Made by a program: the position numbers and the translations under genes
From: Blautia sp. BIOML-A1
GTDB lineage: Bacteria; Bacillota; Clostridia; Lachnospirales; Lachnospiraceae
DNA length: 64,000 nucleotides
NCBI RefSeq assembly: GCF_009883055.1
Contig: NZ_WWVR01000009.1
Location: 31,469-95,468 of the forward strand
Direction: 5' to 3'
Part shown: piece by piece, positions 9,241 through 15,681 of the stretch
Layout: every line of letters begins with the position of its first letter
Numbering within the stretch: position 1 is the stretch's first letter
The notes under the pieces: model-generated
What the model was told of the DNA's origin: nothing
Seen by the model: only the letters and a program-made list of their open reading frames with translations
Database searches by the model: none

Positions 9241-10257
9241 ATGAGCACTTTAAAAGATAAAACAGTAACAATGGCACATGGAGCAGGAGGCCGTCAGACC
9301 TCTGAACTGATCGACCGGATCTTTGCGGCACACTTTGCCAATCCGGATCTGACTGCAGACGATGCAGCAGTATTGACTCCACCGACAGGAAAAATGGCAG
9401 TCTCCACAGACGGATTTATCGTCTCACCGGCATTCTTCCCGGGAGGAAATATCGGAAAACTTTCTATCTGCGGCACAGTCAATGATCTTGCATGCATGGG
9501 TGCAAAACCTCTGTACCTGACCTGCGCGTTTGTCATTGAAGAAGGATTTTCAATGGAAAAACTGGAAGAAATCGTAGCGACTATGGAAAAAACAGCATCG
9601 GAGGCCGGCGTACATATCGTGTCCGGAGATACCAAAGTAGCCGGAAAAGGTCAGGTAGATGGTGTCTTTATTACTACTACAGGAATGGGACAGATCGAAG
9701 AAGGAGTCAGGGTTGGCGGAACACTGGCACAGCCTGGAGATGCAATCATCGTGACCGGCGATGTGGGAAGACATGGATGCACTATTCTTCTTGCAAGAGA
9801 AGATTTTGGCATCGAAGCTGATGTCACAAGCGACTGCGCACCACTTTGGAATACGGTAGAGGCAGTGATGAATACCACCCATAATCTCCATGTGATCCGT
9901 GATGCTACCCGCGGCGGTGTGGGAACTGTCCTTTATGAAATTGCCGGACAGAGTAATGTAGGAATCCGTCTTGATGCAGCCGCTGTTCCGGTCGCACCGG
10001 AAGTTAAGGGCGTCTGCGGAATGCTCGGACTCGAACCCCTTTATCTGGCATGCGAGGGACGAATGGTGATCATGGCACCAAAATCCGAGGCAGAAAAAAT
10101 TGTCGAGACCCTTCGCCAGTGCCCTTACTCCAAAGATGCAGCCATTATCGGAGAAGTCACCGCCGATCAGCCAGGTAAGGTAGTCATGACTACCGAGATT
10201 GGAACACAGGCACTTCTTCCACAGCCAGGAGGAGAACTACTGCCACGTATCTGCTAA
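9241..10257 (+). CDS. hypE: Carbamoyl dehydratase HypE
   Basis: A 338-residue HypE of the PurM/AIR synthase-like family. HypE accepts the carbamoyl group from HypF on its C-terminal cysteine and dehydrates it with ATP to a thiocyanate, which is donated as CN- to the iron on HypCD. The protein ends in PRIC, the required C-terminal cysteine (Cys338). The N-terminal MAHGAGGRQTSELI and the DDAAVL, GTVNDLA and DATRGGVGT motifs are typical. With hypF, hypC and hypD this completes the Fe(CN)2 synthesis set. The nickel-insertion genes hypA and hypB are not in the window. It is the last gene of the B1-hyp run, followed by about 530 noncoding bases. Confidence 0.95.
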   Translation: MSTLKDKTVTMAHGAGGRQTSELIDRIFAAHFANPDLTADDAAVLTPPTGKMAVSTDGFIVSPAFFPGGNIGKLSICGTVNDLACMGAKPLYLTCAFVIEEGFSMEKLEEIVATMEKTASEAGVHIVSGDTKVAGKGQVDGVFITTTGMGQIEEGVRVGGTLAQPGDAIIVTGDVGRHGCTILLAREDFGIEADVTSDCAPLWNTVEAVMNTTHNLHVIRDATRGGVGTVLYEIAGQSNVGIRLDAAAVPVAPEVKGVCGMLGLEPLYLACEGRMVIMAPKSEAEKIVETLRQCPYSKDAAIIGEVTADQPGKVVMTTEIGTQALLPQPGGELLPRIC

Positions 10258-10352
10258 TACAAAGCATCATACAGATATATAGCAGATTACAGAGGATATT
10301 CCTGCCTGAGCAGAAAACAGAATTAACCTGACCGAGCAGAAACTCGAATCAA

Positions 10353-10540
10353 CCTGCCCGGGATAGAAAACTGGTTTTCTGACACACTGCGATTTCTGTT
10401 CGTTACGTGCGCTTGTTTGCTGCCATTCGCGCAAACTCGGCTTCGCCTCAGACAGTGCACTCGGTGGCAGCAGCTAGCACGTAACTCTCGACGAAATCTC
10501 CGTTTACCGTCAGTTCAATCCAGTTTTCTACTCGGGCAGG
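10353..10540. repeat. Large imperfect inverted repeat able to form an extended hairpin of about 190 nt
   Basis: The outer arms are 10353-10374 and 10520-10540, near-exact reverse complements (CCAGTTTTCTA...GGGCAGG). Inside, GATTTC...TTACGTGC (from 10390) pairs with GCACGTAAC...GAAATC (to 10498), and GCTGCCA (about 10419) pairs with TGGCAGC (about 10465), so the arms nest. It may be a MITE-like or palindromic intergenic element, or a structured RNA. The element abuts the tandem array. Confidence 0.6.
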
Positions 10541-10739
10541 AGTCGAATTCTATCTCGGACAGAAGCCAAATTCCATCCCAGGCAGGAGTCGAATTCTATC
10601 TCAGACAGAAGCCAAATTCCATCCCGGGCAGGGGTCGAATTCCATCCCAGACAGAAGCCAAATTCCATCCCGGCAGGAGTCGAATTCTATCTCGGACAGA
10701 AGCCAAATTCCATCCCGGGCAGGAGTCGAATTCCATCTC
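10534..10739. repeat. Nine tandem 23-bp repeats of two alternating types
   Basis: Units start at 10534, 10557, 10580, 10603, 10626, 10649, 10672 (22 bp, one G missing), 10694 and 10717. Odd units read [AG]GGCAGG[AG]GTCGAATTC then [TC]ATC[TC]C; even units read [AG]GACAGAAGCCAAATTC then CATCCC. Both share the core CAGxxG[CT]C[AG]AATTC. There are no spacers, so this is not a CRISPR array. Confidence 0.9.
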
Positions 10740-10787
10740 AGATTAGAAGAAACTCATCATCCCAAACCAATACAAGGAGGATCAGCT

Positions 10788-11060
10788 ATGGATACAAGAG
10801 TGGCAGTAATCTCCATCATCGTAGAAGACAGCGAATCAATTGAAACCCTCAACCAGCTCCTCTACGATGCCCGCGACCACATCATCGGCCGAATGGGGAT
10901 CCCTTATCGCGAAAAAAAAATCAGCATCATCAGCATAGCCATAGATGCACCCCAGGACATCATCAGTGCACTATCCGGCAAGATTGGCCGCCTCAAAGGC
11001 ATATCAACCAAAACCGCCTATTCCAATGTCATCACACACACGGAGGCTAAATATGATTAA
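10788..11060 (+). CDS. TM1266-type ACT-like protein (putative iron-only hydrogenase system regulator)
   Basis: A 90-residue protein with an ACT-like pattern (RVAVISIIVEDSESIETLNQLL, then GRMGIPYREKKISIISIAID, then IGRLKGISTKTAYSNV). It matches my recollection of the small TM1266 family often encoded beside hydEFG [FeFe] hydrogenase maturation genes and presumed to sense a small ligand or control expression. No DNA-binding domain is visible, so a regulator label is inherited rather than shown. AAGGAGG lies 9 bases before the ATG. The stop overlaps the NifH-like start (ATG at 11053), so it is translationally coupled to module 2. Its presence ties module 2, like module 1, to [FeFe] hydrogenase biology. 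Confidence 0.75.
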   Translation: MDTRVAVISIIVEDSESIETLNQLLYDARDHIIGRMGIPYREKKISIISIAIDAPQDIISALSGKIGRLKGISTKTAYSNVITHTEAKYD

Positions 11061-11820
11061 AATTGCAGTATACGGCAAAGGCGGCATCGGCAAATCCACC
11101 ACCGTTTCCAACATAGCAGCAGCTCTCGCAGAAAAAGGCCTGACCGTTATGCAGATTGGCTGCGACCCAAAAGCAGACTCCACCATCCAGCTCCGCCACG
11201 GAAAAACAATGCGGACTGTACTGGACTTATACAATGACAAAAAACAAAACCTCCGCCTGGAAGGCATGACCACAGTCGGCTATCAGGGTGTGATTTGCGT
11301 TGAAGCAGGCGGACCGACACCAGGACTCGGCTGTGCCGGCAGAGGCATTATCACAGCCCTCGAAAAACTCAAAGAAACAGGAGCTTATGATATCTATAAG
11401 CCTGACATTGTCCTCTACGATGTCCTGGGAGATGTTGTCTGCGGCGGATTTTCCATGCCAATGCGAAAAGGCTATGCAGACAAAGTATTCATCATCACTT
11501 CCGGTGAAAACATGGCGATCCACGCTGGAGCCAACATCGCAATGGCAGTACAGAATTTCAAAAACCGTGGCTATGCCTCCCTCGGAGGAATCATCCTGAA
11601 CCGCCGTAATGTAAAACGAGAAGAAGAAAAAGTCCAGGAACTTGCAGAAGATTTCCAGACCACCATAATCGGAAAACTTCCCCATAGCGATCTGGTCACA
11701 GATGCAGAAGAACAGGGAAAAACCCTGATGGAATGCTATCCGGACAGTGAGATGGCAGAAGAATATCGTACACTGGCAGAGCAGATTCTGACCCTCTGCA
11801 GAAAGGATGCCCTATGTTAA
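11053..11820 (+). CDS. NifH-like nitrogenase reductase homologue, module 2
   Basis: A 255-residue NifH-fold ATPase, clearly a paralogue of the product of 225-986. The P-loop GKGGIGKS (8-15), GCDPKADST, Cys94 ([13 protein letters not shown]) and Cys130 ([11 protein letters not shown]) are intact, so it should form a [4Fe-4S]-bridged dimer that feeds electrons to a NifDK-like partner. An upstream in-frame start at 10945 lies inside the preceding gene; the ATG at 11053, just after GGAGG at 11042-11046, gives the family's normal N-terminus. It overlaps both neighbours (8 bases upstream, ATGTTAA downstream). The coding strand is visibly richer in C than in module 1, which may reflect a different origin or past orientation. 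Confidence 0.9.
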   Translation: MIKIAVYGKGGIGKSTTVSNIAAALAEKGLTVMQIGCDPKADSTIQLRHGKTMRTVLDLYNDKKQNLRLEGMTTVGYQGVICVEAGGPTPGLGCAGRGIITALEKLKETGAYDIYKPDIVLYDVLGDVVCGGFSMPMRKGYADKVFIITSGENMAIHAGANIAMAVQNFKNRGYASLGGIILNRRNVKREEEKVQELAEDFQTTIIGKLPHSDLVTDAEEQGKTLMECYPDSEMAEEYRTLAEQILTLCRKDALC

Positions 11821-13166
11821 AACGAGTTGGCGGTGAAATAAATCCGGAAGGCGCAGTCACAACCATCAGCAAAGCATCCTTTCCCGTGCCCTTTCCGGCC
11901 GGACTGGAATTCAATTCACCCGCACATGGAAACTGGAACATTGTACACACCGGAATGCTGATGCCCGAGGTAATCCAGATTTATGTCTGTGCAGATAACT
12001 GCATGCGTGGAGTGGTTCTGACAGCAGCTGAGATGAATGCGGCAGAACGATTTTCCTTCGTGATCATAGAAGAAGACAATCTTTTGAACGGAAACCTGGA
12101 AGATGTAACGATAGAGGGTGTGACCGATGTACTGAATAAACTGGAACAGAAACCAAAAGCAGTACTTCTTTTTACAGTCTGTCTGCATCATTTCCTGGGC
12201 TGTGATCTGGACCGGGTATATGAAGAACTGGAAGCACGCTTTCCACAGGTTGTTTTTGTACGTTGCTTTATGGATCCTATCATGCAGAAACATGGGGTTA
12301 CACCAGATCAGAAACTACGAAAGGCAATGTATGATCCTCTCACAGAACAGAAGGCTGTCTCCGGAACAGTAAGCCTTATCGGAAGCGACTTTACACTTGA
12401 TGAAAGCAGCGATATCAGACGGATTCTGCGAACCACAGGATACACATTAAAAGAGCTGCCGGGATGCAGGACATGGGAAGAATACCAGCAGCTTGGAACA
12501 GGAGAACTCCTGATTTCCTGCTATCCACCGGCAAAATACGGTGCAGATATACTGGCAGAACGCCTCAAAAGACAACACCTGTATCTTCCGGGAAGCTTCG
12601 ATTATGGAGAAATCAAAGAAGAGATTCAAAGCCTGGTCCATGCACTTAGAATCGAAAAAAATGTCTTATCCGACGACCTCGAAGCATTTTTTGAACGCGA
12701 AATTACTCTCTGCGAAGATACCTTCAGACATACAAAAACTGTTATAGGAGATACACCGATTGTTCTGGATTATTTATTTCATCCAAGACCACTGGGCCTT
12801 GCAAAAATTCTCCTGGAGCATGAATTCCAGGTGACAGCCGTCTATCTCGACAGCATAAGTCCGGAAGAAAAATCTACTTTTGACTGGCTTAAAACATATC
12901 ATCCCGACCTCGAATTACGTGCCACGATCCAGGCCAAAATGCGTGTCCTTCCGCGAAAGTCAGAGACCAGAACATTGGCCATCGGGCAGAAAGCAGCCTG
13001 GTTTTCCGGAAGCCGAAACTTCGTCAATATGGTACAGGGCGGTGGACTTTGGGGCTTTGACGGAATCCGCAGAACCCTGGAACTGATGACGGAAGCTTTT
13101 CTTAAAGAAAAAGATCCCAGGGATCTGATCGTTCGTAAAGGATGGGGGTGCGAAAGCTGCATATGA
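11814..13166 (+). CDS. Nitrogenase component 1-like protein, module 2, subunit A2
   Basis: A 450-residue nitrogenase component 1-like protein, the positional counterpart of A1. Candidate cluster cysteines are Cys59 and Cys63 (YVCADNC), Cys123 and Cys130 (LFTVCLHHFLGCD). Spacing differs from A1: the GC-C-G pair is replaced by C-x3-C, and the CxxC before LLGTD is reduced to one cysteine with another moved into the GCD motif. So the two modules probably hold different clusters or bind different substrates. The C-terminal region FVNMVQGGGLWGFDGIRRTLELM resembles the A1 ending ([14 protein letters not shown]), as in NifD/NifK. It is coupled by overlap to the NifH-like gene and by ATGA to B2. Function unknown. 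Confidence 0.75.
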   Translation: MLKRVGGEINPEGAVTTISKASFPVPFPAGLEFNSPAHGNWNIVHTGMLMPEVIQIYVCADNCMRGVVLTAAEMNAAERFSFVIIEEDNLLNGNLEDVTIEGVTDVLNKLEQKPKAVLLFTVCLHHFLGCDLDRVYEELEARFPQVVFVRCFMDPIMQKHGVTPDQKLRKAMYDPLTEQKAVSGTVSLIGSDFTLDESSDIRRILRTTGYTLKELPGCRTWEEYQQLGTGELLISCYPPAKYGADILAERLKRQHLYLPGSFDYGEIKEEIQSLVHALRIEKNVLSDDLEAFFEREITLCEDTFRHTKTVIGDTPIVLDYLFHPRPLGLAKILLEHEFQVTAVYLDSISPEEKSTFDWLKTYHPDLELRATIQAKMRVLPRKSETRTLAIGQKAAWFSGSRNFVNMVQGGGLWGFDGIRRTLELMTEAFLKEKDPRDLIVRKGWGCESCI

Positions 13167-14383
13167 GACAGTCATATAAAATCATACCAGTCTATACAGC
13201 CGATGTTTCCGGTGTATGCTCTGCTTTGTACGAGCTTGGCGGCATGGTAGTCATGCACGATCCGTCCGGATGCAATTCCACATACAATACCCATGATGAG
13301 ATCCGCTGGTATGACAAGGACAGCCTGATCTATATCTCCGGCCTAAGCGAGATAGATGCAGTCATGGGAAACGATGCAAAATTTATCAATGACATTGAAG
13401 AAGCGGCAAGAGAACTGAAACCTGAGTTTATTGCACTTGCAGGTTCTCCGATTCCATTTATGAACGGAACCGATTTTCCTGCGATTGCACAGGTGATCCA
13501 GACAGAAACCGGAATCCCGTCCTTTGCAATCCCGACCAATGGAATGCATGATTACACCTACGGGGCAGGACTTGCATTGGCGGAAATTGCAGAACGCTTT
13601 GTCAGAAAGACGGAAATTGTGGTCACGGAAGAAAAATCCTTTTTCAGAGATGGAAGTCCTTCATCTGCTGAGACAGAACGGATACATTTTCATACACTTA
13701 ATATCCTTGGGGCAACTCCTCTGGATTTCGGACCACAGCAAAATGTAGATGCAATGAAACAGAGGCTCAAAGAATATGGCTGGGAGGTTCTGTCTACCTG
13801 GGCCATGGGAGATTCTCTGGAGGATTTATCTCGTGCGGGGAAAGCAGAAGTGAATCTGGTTGTTTCCTCTGTAGGACTCCCGACAGCAAGAGTTCTTGAA
13901 GAAAAAATCGGCACCTCCTATGTAATAGGAACACCAATCGGCGGATTCACAGAAGAACTTATACAGGCATTAAACGAAAAAATACAGTACAAAAACAGAC
14001 AACTGCCGGAAAAACAGACAGATACAAAACAAAAGACTCCGTATCTGCAAAAACGCCTGCAGTCACTGCCGGAGATTACGATCATCGGTGAAGCTGTGAC
14101 AATGGGATCCCTGGCGGCCTCGATCGAAAAAAAATATCACAGAGCAGTTCGTGTGATCTGCCCGCTGGAAACACAGGAGGGACTTCTTGGCGAAAACGAC
14201 TGTACAGCCAGAGGGGAAGAAGAAATGGAAGACCTCCTGAAGGATGCCGGAATCATCCTGGCAGATCCACTGTATCGGCCGATTTGCCCTAAGAACGCCA
14301 GGTTTTATGAGCTTCCTCATATTGCCTTTTCCGGCAGGATCTTTCTGAAGGACATCGAGAAATACAAAAAAATATATTGCTAA
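13163..14383 (+). CDS. Nitrogenase component 1-like (NifK-type) protein, module 2, subunit B2
   Basis: A 406-residue protein homologous to B1. The N-terminus holds SGVCSALYELGGMVVMHDPSGC with Cys19 and Cys37, Cys37 at the NifK GPxGC position, then IRWYDKDSLIYISGLSEIDAVMGND, matching the SSSxxE...VFGG segment of NifK. It is longer than B1 by about 60 residues, in the middle (around residues 150-170 and 270-300). The ATG at 13163 overlaps the A2 stop (ATGA) and gives an N-terminus parallel to B1; an in-frame ATG at 13142 would add seven residues. It ends the module; a probable promoter for ridA begins inside its last codons. Confidence 0.8.
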   Translation: MRQSYKIIPVYTADVSGVCSALYELGGMVVMHDPSGCNSTYNTHDEIRWYDKDSLIYISGLSEIDAVMGNDAKFINDIEEAARELKPEFIALAGSPIPFMNGTDFPAIAQVIQTETGIPSFAIPTNGMHDYTYGAGLALAEIAERFVRKTEIVVTEEKSFFRDGSPSSAETERIHFHTLNILGATPLDFGPQQNVDAMKQRLKEYGWEVLSTWAMGDSLEDLSRAGKAEVNLVVSSVGLPTARVLEEKIGTSYVIGTPIGGFTEELIQALNEKIQYKNRQLPEKQTDTKQKTPYLQKRLQSLPEITIIGEAVTMGSLAASIEKKYHRAVRVICPLETQEGLLGENDCTARGEEEMEDLLKDAGIILADPLYRPICPKNARFYELPHIAFSGRIFLKDIEKYKKIYC

Positions 14384-14405
14384 ACAAAATTTTTGGTGGT
14401 ATGAT
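14377..14405 (+). promoter_or_regulatory. Promoter for ridA
   Basis: TTGCTA (14377-14382), 17-base spacer, TATGAT (14400-14405), starting inside the end of B2. Confidence 0.5.
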
Positions 14406-14434
14406 GAAGAAAATATAGAACGGAGGAATTTATC

Positions 14435-14809
14435 ATGAAAACTCTTGAAACCAAGAATGCACCAGCAGCAATCGGACCATACTCACAGGCCAAAATGGTA
14501 GGAAACTTTGTATTCGCATCCGGACAGATCCCGGTAGACCCGGCAACAGGCGAAGTTGCAGGAGATAAGATCGAAACTCAGGCAGAGCAGTCCTGCAAGA
14601 ACGTAGGAGCAATCCTTGAGGAGGCTGGCCTTACATTTGACAACGTTGTAAAGACAACCTGTTTCCTTGCTGATATGGCAGATTTCGCTGCATTCAATGC
14701 AGTTTATGAGAAATACTTCACCAGCAAACCGGCTCGTTCCTGTGTCGCTGTAAAACAGCTTCCAAAGAACGTTCTGTGCGAAGTAGAAGCAATTGCAGTT
14801 GCTGAATAA
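14435..14809 (+). CDS. ridA: RidA family reactive enamine/imine deaminase
   Basis: A 124-residue RidA/YjgF/UK114 family protein, normal length. RidA hydrolyses reactive 2-aminoacrylate and related imines released by PLP enzymes such as threonine and serine dehydratases, protecting other enzymes. Typical motifs are AIGPYSQA near the N-terminus, FASGQIPVDP, QAEQSCKNVGAILEEAG, and KPARSCVAVKQLPKNVLCEVEAIA, which includes the arginine (in PARS) and glutamate (CEVEAIA) of the active site. It has its own promoter and AACGGAGGA before the ATG, and an intrinsic terminator follows, so it is probably a single-gene unit. Confidence 0.93.
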   Translation: MKTLETKNAPAAIGPYSQAKMVGNFVFASGQIPVDPATGEVAGDKIETQAEQSCKNVGAILEEAGLTFDNVVKTTCFLADMADFAAFNAVYEKYFTSKPARSCVAVKQLPKNVLCEVEAIAVAE

Positions 14810-14827
14810 GTTAGAAAAATCCGTTTG

Positions 14828-14860
14828 GGAGCTGTCCTCATTATAGGATGGCTCCTTTTT
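14828..14860 (+). terminator. Intrinsic terminator after ridA
   Basis: Eleven-base-pair stem GGAGCTGTCCT/AGGATGGCTCC (two G-U pairs) followed by TTTTT at 14856-14860. Confidence 0.85.
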
Positions 14861-14884
14861 ATACGAAACAAGTCAGGAGGCAGC

Positions 14885-15541
14885 ATGGCAAAGAAGAAAT
14901 TTTATGCAGTAAAACAGGGAAGAAAAACAGGAATGTTCCTCACCTGGGATGATTGCAAGAAGCAGGTAATGGGATATCCGGGAGCAATATATAAGAGCTT
15001 TGGAACGGAAGCAGAGGCGAAAGAATATCTGGGAATTGGTAGTGCAGTGGCTGGTTTGGATTCCGGAATATCCGGCACAGAGTGTGCGGTGGCAGGCAGG
15101 ATACAGACAGGAACCCCGGCATCCGGTGCAGTGGAAATCTACGTGGACGGAAGCTACCATGCGGCAACGAAAGAGTTTTCCTATGGGATGGTTGTTCTGA
15201 TCGATGGCCGTGAAGAGAAGTTTTCACAGAAAATGTCCGACCCGGAACTGGCACAGATGCGAAACGTAGCCGGAGAGATCAAAGGAAGCGAAGCTGCCAT
15301 GCAGTATGCACTGGATCATAAGATTCCTTCTATTATCATATACCATGATTATCAGGGAATCGCGAGCTGGTGTAACGGTGACTGGAAGGCAAATAAAGCC
15401 GGAACGATCGCCTATCGTGATTTCTACCGGAAGGCAAAACAGAAGGTAAATATTGAATTTCGTAAGGTCAAAGGCCACTCCAATGATAAATACAATGATA
15501 TGGTGGATAAACTTGCGAAAGAAGCCCTTGGAATCTGTTAA
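14885..15541 (+). CDS. rnhA: Ribonuclease HI with N-terminal hybrid-binding (viroplasmin-like) domain
   Basis: A 218-residue ribonuclease H. It cleaves the RNA strand of RNA-DNA hybrids, for example R-loops and primers. Residues 1-50 (KKFYAVKQGRKTGMF, TWDDCKKQVMGYPGAIYKSF) are the small double-strand/hybrid-binding domain of eukaryotic-type RNase H1. A linker of about 30 residues leads to the catalytic domain, where the four carboxylates are visible: Asp88 (IYVDGS), Glu131 (AGEIKGSEAA), Asp155 (YHDYQGI) and Asp208 (DMVDKLAK). The ATG at 14885 follows AGGAGG; an upstream in-frame start at 14825 runs through the preceding terminator and is unlikely. Confidence 0.92.
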   Translation: MAKKKFYAVKQGRKTGMFLTWDDCKKQVMGYPGAIYKSFGTEAEAKEYLGIGSAVAGLDSGISGTECAVAGRIQTGTPASGAVEIYVDGSYHAATKEFSYGMVVLIDGREEKFSQKMSDPELAQMRNVAGEIKGSEAAMQYALDHKIPSIIIYHDYQGIASWCNGDWKANKAGTIAYRDFYRKAKQKVNIEFRKVKGHSNDKYNDMVDKLAKEALGIC

Positions 15542-15586
15542 CAGAATCTGTCCGGAAGATTTTTTGACTTTAAATCCCAAAAGTGC

Positions 15587-15616
15587 TTGTATTTACAGGT
15601 CAATCTGAGCTATACT
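15587..15616 (+). promoter_or_regulatory. Promoter for the alanine symporter gene
   Basis: TTGTAT (15587-15592), 18-base spacer, TATACT (15611-15616). Confidence 0.5.
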
Positions 15617-15681
15617 AAAATGGTATCTGTCCGAGAGAAAATATTCTCCTGGACGTGTGAAAGTGGAGAGGATTTAAAGTT

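Larger units (their letters stand above)
10258..10787. other. Noncoding, repeat-filled gap between the two nitrogenase-like modules
   Basis: No convincing gene. The left part (10305-10352) has degenerate copies of a GAGCAGAAA...GAATxAACCTG motif, the middle (10353-10540) is a long inverted repeat, and the right part (10534-10739) is a tandem array. An open frame across the array reflects the repeats only. AAGGAGG at 10772-10778 is the ribosome binding site of the next gene. Confidence 0.7.

Noticed and set aside
10534..10739. CRISPR array
   Set aside because: The 23-bp units are directly adjacent with no unique spacers and no cas genes are near.
10417..10746. A 109-codon open frame across the repeats before module 2
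   Set aside because: Its protein is a repeat of the tandem array (SNSIS/SQIPS-type periodicity), there is no ribosome binding site, and it starts inside the inverted repeat.
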